A stretch of DNA of 10,201 nucleotides from contig JAGQSI010000044.1 in NCBI GenBank assembly GCA_020439605.1, positions 1 through 10,201 on the forward strand, in the 5' to 3' direction. Positions 5,720-10,201 of this stretch are shown here, piece by piece; position 1 is the stretch's first letter; every line of letters starts with the position of its first letter. Under the pieces are notes generated by a model. That model made no database searches. It was not told the origin of the DNA and saw only the letters and a list, made by a program, of their open reading frames with translations. Position numbers and translations under genes: made by a program. The stretch comes from Acidimicrobiales bacterium (GTDB taxonomy: Bacteria > Actinomycetota > Acidimicrobiia > Acidimicrobiales > Iamiaceae).

Positions 5720-6931
5720 ATGACAGTCTCCGAGAAGGACAATGCCACGCCATCGCTCTCACAGCGCCGGGCCGTCATTGAGATAGACAACGTCTCAAAG
5801 GTGTTCGGTGACTATGTAGCTGTGGAGCACGCGAACTTCACCATTCATGAGGGTGAGTTCTTCTCGATGCTCGGTCCTTCCGGATGCGGAAAGACCACCA
5901 CTTTGCGCATGATCGCAGGCTTTGAGACTCCAACCACCGGTGCAATTCGTCTCGAAGGTTCAGATGTCTCGCGTGTTCCTCCGCACAAACGTGATGTGAA
6001 CACGGTCTTTCAGCAATACGCACTGTTTCCGCATATGACGGTATGGGACAACATCGCCTACGGGCCTCGTGCAAAGAAGCTGGACAAGGCCGAAACTGCT
6101 CGCCGAGTTGATGAAATGCTCGAAGTAGTAAGGCTCGGAGACTTCGCCAAGCGCAAACCCACCCAACTCTCCGGTGGCCAGCAACAGCGCGTCGCTCTCG
6201 CTCGTGCATTGGTCAACTACCCCAAGGCTCTCCTACTGGACGAACCGCTCGGTGCCCTTGACCTGAAACTTCGTCAGGGGATGCAACTCGAACTCAAGCG
6301 GATTCAACGAGAGGTTGGGATCACGTTCATCTTCGTCACCCACGACCAAGAAGAAGCCCTCACCATGAGCGACCGGATTGCCGTGATGAATGCAGGACGG
6401 GTGGAACAGATCGGAACGCCTCGAGAGATCTATGACCGCCCCTCCAATGTTTTTGTAGCCGGGTTCATCGGCCAGGCAAACCTCTGGCCTGCCACGGTCA
6501 AGGGCCACAAACCCAATGCAACCACCGTTGAGGTGGCCGGACGAACACTCGATGTCTCCCAAGATGACAGCGCTCTAGGCGTGGGAGACAGCGGCACTTT
6601 CATGGTTCGTCCAGAACGCATGTATGTCGAACAGCAACTAAGTGATGAAAGCCGCTGGACGGTCGTGGGCACCGTGGCGGAAATGGTGTTCCAAGGACCA
6701 GTGGTGCGATACGAGTTGGTCCTACCCGACGGCGCTCACGCAGTTGCCCACGTGCCGGCTCGCCGAGAGGGCCTACCTGTTCCCGGAGACACCGTCCACG
6801 CATCGTGGGCCGATGATGCCGGAGTTCTACTAGCAGACCCTCACAACGCGTCGCCCGCCACTTCGTCCAACACCTCGTCAAACACTTCTCCCACCGCTAC
6901 CGAACCAGAACCCAAGGAGACAGAGCAGTGA
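5720..6931 (+). CDS. potA: Polyamine ABC transporter ATP-binding protein PotA
   Basis: A 403-residue ATPase that energises the PotB-PotC channel from the cytoplasmic side. Motifs: Walker [10 protein letters not shown] (52-60), Q-loop [20 protein letters not shown] (96-115), signature LSGGQQQR (150-157), Walker B LLLDEP (171-176), switch His208 in VTHDQEE, and the PotA/CUT-like [10 protein letters not shown] (222-231). Residues from about 240 to 375 form the C-terminal TOBE regulatory domain ([11 protein letters not shown]). The final 27 residues are a Ser/Thr/Pro/Glu-rich tail with a repeated SSNT, beyond the usual end. Start ATG 5720 follows AGAGGAG (5710-5716) with short spacing and opens MTVSEKDN; an upstream in-frame ATG (5597) lies inside the hairpin at 5590-5621 and is rejected. 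First gene of potA-potD-potB-potC-aminotransferase; its stop overlaps potD by four bases. Confidence 0.93.
   Translation: MTVSEKDNATPSLSQRRAVIEIDNVSKVFGDYVAVEHANFTIHEGEFFSMLGPSGCGKTTTLRMIAGFETPTTGAIRLEGSDVSRVPPHKRDVNTVFQQYALFPHMTVWDNIAYGPRAKKLDKAETARRVDEMLEVVRLGDFAKRKPTQLSGGQQQRVALARALVNYPKALLLDEPLGALDLKLRQGMQLELKRIQREVGITFIFVTHDQEEALTMSDRIAVMNAGRVEQIGTPREIYDRPSNVFVAGFIGQANLWPATVKGHKPNATTVEVAGRTLDVSQDDSALGVGDSGTFMVRPERMYVEQQLSDESRWTVVGTVAEMVFQGPVVRYELVLPDGAHAVAHVPARREGLPVPGDTVHASWADDAGVLLADPHNASPATSSNTSSNTSPTATEPEPKETEQ
6863..6886 (+). repeat. Two tandem 12-base repeats in the 3' end of potA
   Basis: TCGTCCAACACC (6863-6874) and TCGTCAAACACT (6875-6886) differ at two bases and encode SSNT twice. 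They lengthen the low-complexity tail of PotA and probably arose by slippage or duplication. Confidence 0.6.
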
Positions 6932-8148
6932 CCGAAAGAATCGATCCAGAACTCGCCGCCGCCATTGAGATGGCCCGCAGACTCTCCCGACGACGGTTCT
7001 TGACCAGAGCCGGGCTGGGCGCAGGTGCTTTGGCCATGGCTCCCGGGCTGCTCACTGCTTGTGGCAGCGACGACAAGCAGCCTTCAGGCTCGGACTCCAG
7101 CGGAGGCAAAGGCGATAAGAAGCTGTCCATCTCCAACTGGACCGCGTATATCGATCAGGACGACAACGGGAACTTCAACGCCGCAGGGACAACCATCGCG
7201 GATTTCCAAGAGCAAACCGGCATCGCTGTCACCTACAAGGAAGACTTCAACGACAACGACGAGTATTTCAACAAGACGTTGTCGCCCATCTTGGGCAAGG
7301 GTAAGACCCTCGCTGCAGACATCTTCATCCCGACCTACTGGATGGCCGCACGAGTAGTCGGACTTGATTGGGTAGAGGAACTACTGCTCGACGAGATCCC
7401 GAACCACAAGAACCTCGAGGACAACTATCTGGATCTGGCATGGAACCCGGGAGCTACAAAGCACATGCCTTGGCAGGGAGGCGCCACCGGAATTGCGTGG
7501 AACCCGAAGAAGACCGGCGGGGATCTCAAGAGCATCAATGACCTCTACGACCCCAAGTACAAGGGCCAGGTGACTTTCCTGACCGAACTTCGAGACACGG
7601 TTGGTCTGACCATGTTCGGCGAAGGGACCGATCCCTCCTCCGCAAACCTCGATGACATCAACGCCGCAGCGGACAAGATCGAAAAGGCCACCAAGGACGG
7701 CCAGATCCTGAAGTTCACCGGTAACGAATACCTCAGGTCCTTGGAGAACGGTGATATCGCAGCATGTATCGCGTGGTCCGGTGACATCGCACAGCTCAAC
7801 CCGGAGCTTGGGATCAAGTTCGCGATCCCCGAAGAAGGCGGGATGCAATGGTTCGACACGATGCTCGTACCCAAGGGTGCAGCCAATCAGGTTGCTGCCG
7901 CACGCTGGATGAACTTCGTCTATGACCCCGAAAATGCCGCGCGAATCAGTGAATACGTGCAGTTCATGTCTCCGGTGAAGGGCGTGAAGGAAGCACTACT
8001 CGCAAAGGGCGGCGACGCTGCAGCGCTCGCAGAGAATCCGCTCATATTCCCGGATGAGCAGACAACCGCTCGTCTCAAGGTGTTCGGGGAACTGTCCCAA
8101 GATGACGAGATCGCAGTTCAGAGCCGCTTCAACGACATCACTGGCTGA
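6928..8148 (+). CDS. potD: Polyamine-binding lipoprotein PotD (Tat signal)
   Basis: A 406-residue extracytoplasmic binding protein. The N-terminus carries a twin-arginine motif SRRRFLT (20-26), a hydrophobic core (28-42) and a lipobox LTAC with Cys45, so it is probably exported folded and anchored by lipid; a Ser/Gly/Asp/Lys linker follows. The mature part matches PotD: SNWTAYID (69-76), PTYWM (135-139), [13 protein letters not shown] (181-193), [10 protein letters not shown] (281-290), [14 protein letters not shown] (304-317). Aromatic and Asp residues that hold the polyamine in E. coli PotD (W34, Y37, W229, W255, D257) have clear counterparts here (W71, Y74, W283, W308, D310); the D168/E171 pair is replaced by a TELRDTV segment (219-225). 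Start is GTG 6928 with AAGGAG eight bases upstream (6914-6919), overlapping the potA stop as GTGA. Confidence 0.92.
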   Translation: MTERIDPELAAAIEMARRLSRRRFLTRAGLGAGALAMAPGLLTACGSDDKQPSGSDSSGGKGDKKLSISNWTAYIDQDDNGNFNAAGTTIADFQEQTGIAVTYKEDFNDNDEYFNKTLSPILGKGKTLAADIFIPTYWMAARVVGLDWVEELLLDEIPNHKNLEDNYLDLAWNPGATKHMPWQGGATGIAWNPKKTGGDLKSINDLYDPKYKGQVTFLTELRDTVGLTMFGEGTDPSSANLDDINAAADKIEKATKDGQILKFTGNEYLRSLENGDIAACIAWSGDIAQLNPELGIKFAIPEEGGMQWFDTMLVPKGAANQVAAARWMNFVYDPENAARISEYVQFMSPVKGVKEALLAKGGDAAALAENPLIFPDEQTTARLKVFGELSQDDEIAVQSRFNDITG

Positions 8149-8153
8149 GGCTC

Positions 8154-9047
8154 GTGGCTGGGGAGAGTTCGCTCCGCAAAGGTCGAAAGGCGCCTTACGC
8201 GCTGATCGGCCCCGGCATGCTCTGGCTGATCCTGTTCTTCTTGGTTCCCATGTGGACCTTGTTACGGATCGCACTGTCAGAAAAGCCCAACGCATTTCTG
8301 CCCGACTATGAACTCACCTGGCGATGGGCGAACTTCTCTGATGCCATCAGCAGGTTTCAGCCCGAACTCATCCGTTCATTCACATATGCGGGTGTAGCCA
8401 CGATCCTTTGCATTCTGATCGGCTATCCGCTCGCATATTTTGTGGCGTTCAAGGCCGGTCGTTTCAGGGCGCTGTTGCTCGGGTTGATCATGGTGCCGTT
8501 CTTCACGTCATTTCTGATCCGCACGATCGCCTGGCAGACAATTCTTGGACAGGATGGGCCGGCTCTTGGTGTGTTGAAGGCACTGTCGCTCGTCAGCGTT
8601 ACCGATGCCATCGGGCTGACGAGCAACGGAGCTTTCCTCAATACACCCCAGGCGGTTATTGGTGGCCTCACGTACAACTTCGTGGCCTTCATGATCCTGC
8701 CCATCTATGTGAGCCTGGAGAAGATCGACCCACGACTTATGGAGGCAGCGCGTGACCTCTACTCGACACCAGCGGCCGCATTCAGAAAGGTTGTCCTGCC
8801 CCTTTCACTCCCGGGAGTATTTGCAGGGACCTTGCTGACGTTCATTCCCGCTGCTGGGGACTACATCAACGCTGAGCTTCTCGGGAACGTCAAAACCGGA
8901 ATGATCGGTTCACAGATCTCCAAGTTGTTCCTCAAGGAGAGCAACTATCCAGAGGCGGCCGCTCTGTCGTTCATCTTCATGGCAATCATCACTGTTGGCG
9001 TGTTGGTCTACGCGAAGATCCTCGGTACCGAGGAGTTGTCGGCGTGA
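8154..9047 (+). CDS. potB: Polyamine ABC transporter permease PotB
   Basis: A 297-residue membrane protein of the BPD_transp_1 family, first of the two channel subunits. Six hydrophobic segments lie near 15-40, 74-99, 104-127, 167-187, 213-235 and 266-290. The cytoplasmic EAA loop that meets PotA is EAARDLYSTPAAAFRKVVLP (197-216). Segments such as AGDYINAELLG (234-244) are typical of PotB. The start is a GTG at 8154, five bases after the potD stop; a short GAGG at 8147-8150 overlapping that stop is the only ribosome site, and coupled translation is likely. The basic N-terminus (RKGRKAPYA) supports this start. The stop overlaps potC by four bases. Confidence 0.92.
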   Translation: MAGESSLRKGRKAPYALIGPGMLWLILFFLVPMWTLLRIALSEKPNAFLPDYELTWRWANFSDAISRFQPELIRSFTYAGVATILCILIGYPLAYFVAFKAGRFRALLLGLIMVPFFTSFLIRTIAWQTILGQDGPALGVLKALSLVSVTDAIGLTSNGAFLNTPQAVIGGLTYNFVAFMILPIYVSLEKIDPRLMEAARDLYSTPAAAFRKVVLPLSLPGVFAGTLLTFIPAAGDYINAELLGNVKTGMIGSQISKLFLKESNYPEAAALSFIFMAIITVGVLVYAKILGTEELSA

Positions 9048-9847
9048 GCGACAAGCGTCCGTTTCGTTCTCGCATTCTTGGGCTATGGACCCTCGGCGTC
9101 TACCTCTGGCTGTTCGCACCCATCGTGGTGGTCGTGATCTTCTCGTTCAACAGCCCTGCTGGGAAGTTCAACACCTCGTGGAACAAGTTCACGCTCGACA
9201 ACTGGGCCCACCCATTTCGCAAAGCCGACTACACCGAGGCGCTCATTACCAGCCTTCAGGTTGCTGCGGTCGCGTGTCTTGTGGCGACCATCTTCGGTGG
9301 GCTGATGGCACTGGCCACATCTCGCTACGAGTTCCGTGGCAAGGGACTGGTGAACTTCATACTCGTCCTACCGCTGACGACCCCCGAGATCGTTATGGGT
9401 TCGTCACTATTCACACTGTTCTTTGCTCGTGACGTGAGCTTTGGTTTCACCACGGTGGTGATTGCCCACATCTTGTTCTGCTTGAGCTTCGTTGCTCTCA
9501 CGGTCCAAGCGCGCGTAAGAGGTTTCGATTGGTCCTTGGAGGATGCCGCCATGGATCTTGGCTCGACCCCATGGAGAACCTTTCGCACCGTTACGTTTCC
9601 ACTGATCCTGCCGGGGATTGCCGCTGCGGGATTGTTGTCATTCGCCTTGTCGATCGACGACTACATCATCACTTCGTTCATCGCCGGCGATCAGACCACG
9701 ACGTTCCCGATGCGGATCTTCAATGCCAACAAGACAGAGATTCCTGCCCAGGTACACGTGATCGCCACGGCTTTGTTGTTCATCGCAATTTCTCTCATGG
9801 CGATCGGCGCCTGGCGCACAGTCAGACGCAACGCCACCCCCGCATAG
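9044..9847 (+). CDS. potC: Polyamine ABC transporter permease PotC
   Basis: A 267-residue membrane protein, partner of PotB. Hydrophobic segments lie near 12-35, 68-92, 103-126, 133-155, 187-210 and 236-256. Family landmarks are VVIFSFNSP (30-38), the EAA loop EDAAMDLGSTPWRTFRTVTF (166-185) and LSIDDYIITSFIAG (202-215), a strong PotC signature. The GTG start at 9044 forms a GTGA overlap with the potB stop. Its own stop at 9847 contains the start of the AGGAG that serves the following aminotransferase. Confidence 0.93.
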   Translation: MSDKRPFRSRILGLWTLGVYLWLFAPIVVVVIFSFNSPAGKFNTSWNKFTLDNWAHPFRKADYTEALITSLQVAAVACLVATIFGGLMALATSRYEFRGKGLVNFILVLPLTTPEIVMGSSLFTLFFARDVSFGFTTVVIAHILFCLSFVALTVQARVRGFDWSLEDAAMDLGSTPWRTFRTVTFPLILPGIAAAGLLSFALSIDDYIITSFIAGDQTTTFPMRIFNANKTEIPAQVHVIATALLFIAISLMAIGAWRTVRRNATPA

Positions 9848-9860
9848 GAGCCCTGGTTAC

Positions 9861-10201
9861 ATGTCTGGACCTTCAGGAACTGATCTTCAAGCTCTCGCCA
9901 GTGCCCATCTATGGGGTCACTTCTCCAAGCTCACGCCCGAGGACCATGGTGGCACCACGGTCATCGAACGCGGTGAAGGTTGCTATGTCTGGGACTCGAA
10001 CGGCAACCGTTACCTGGATGGGCTAGCGGGACTGTTTGTTACCCAGGTAGGCCACGGTCAGCGCGAACTCGTAGAGGCAATGGCAGAGCAGGCCGACAAG
10101 CTCGCGTATTTCCCGGTCTGGACCTACGCCCATCCAAGCGCTGTCACGCTCGCAACACGATTGGCCGAGATGGCCCCCGGGGACCTGAATCGGGTCTTTT
10201 T
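9861..10201 (+). CDS. Class III aminotransferase, N-terminal part (cut at the right edge)
   Basis: 113 codons are visible from ATG 9861, preceded by AGGAG (9846-9850) ten bases upstream, which overlaps the potC stop. The sequence has the class III (omega-amino acid/diamine) PLP aminotransferase opening: SAHLWGHFS (14-22), GCYVWDSNGNRYLDGLAG (40-57), a VGHGQRELVEAMAEQ segment (63-77) and YFPVWTYAHPSAVTLATRLA (83-102). The PLP lysine and most of the enzyme lie beyond the window. Relatives use putrescine, beta-alanine, GABA or similar amines with pyruvate or 2-oxoglutarate as acceptor. As the fifth gene after potABCD components, it most likely deaminates the imported amine; the exact substrate cannot be fixed from this part. 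Confidence 0.88.
   Translation, partial: MSGPSGTDLQALASAHLWGHFSKLTPEDHGGTTVIERGEGCYVWDSNGNRYLDGLAGLFVTQVGHGQRELVEAMAEQADKLAYFPVWTYAHPSAVTLATRLAEMAPGDLNRVF

Noticed and set aside
5692..8773. Repeated 11-mer TCGACACCAGC (5692-5702 and 8763-8773)
   Set aside because: Only two copies, one inside potB coding sequence and without the inverted partner; consistent with chance.
1..10201. Mobile elements, CRISPR, phage, toxin-antitoxin or defence genes
   Set aside because: No transposase or integrase motifs, no regularly spaced repeats, and no gene pairs of those types were seen on either strand.

Overview
The window looks like the chromosome of an actinomycete-type bacterium (Actinomycetota; possibly an Acidimicrobiia-like lineage, which is only a guess). 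Points in favour: moderate-to-high G+C by eye, frequent GTG starts, four-base or one-base gene overlaps, a Tat-type lipoprotein signal, TANNNT-like promoter elements, and a TPP riboswitch in front of a vitamin B1 salvage operon. There are no mobile elements, tRNA or rRNA genes, or CRISPR arrays. Coding is dense, and the window is cut inside a gene at both ends.

Left half (about 1-4250, minus strand): a thiamine (vitamin B1) salvage operon read right to left. It begins with a TPP riboswitch (4198 down to 4096) whose own 3' part carries the ribosome binding site. The genes are thiamine pyrophosphokinase (4090-3284), a small MTH1187-type thiamine-binding protein (3294-3004), one polypeptide joining an ABC permease to a lipoprotein-type THI5/NMT1 substrate-binding protein (3004-1214), and the ABC ATPase (1214-438). 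A previously easy-to-miss, GTG-started SRPBCC-fold gene follows (395 to beyond the left edge). Most junctions overlap by 1 to 11 bases, so translation is probably coupled. TPP would shut down the uptake and activation of its own precursors.

Right half (about 4252-10201, plus strand): an amine uptake and breakdown cluster. A FAD-dependent amine oxidase of the gamma-glutamylputrescine oxidase/DAO family (4266-5543) is divergent from the thiamine operon and may be translated from a leaderless mRNA. After a 176-base gap with two clear inverted repeats come potA (ATPase), potD (Tat lipoprotein binding protein), potB and potC (permeases). The start of a class III aminotransferase follows and runs off the right edge. 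PotABCD would import putrescine/spermidine or a similar amine, and the oxidase and aminotransferase would deaminate it.

The points most worth a second look are the permease-lipoprotein fusion with a lipobox in mid-protein, the SRPBCC gene attached to the thiamine operon, the ribosome binding site built into the riboswitch aptamer, and the two hairpins ahead of potA. I did not see evidence for an entirely new kind of system; most of the window is recognisable metabolism and transport.
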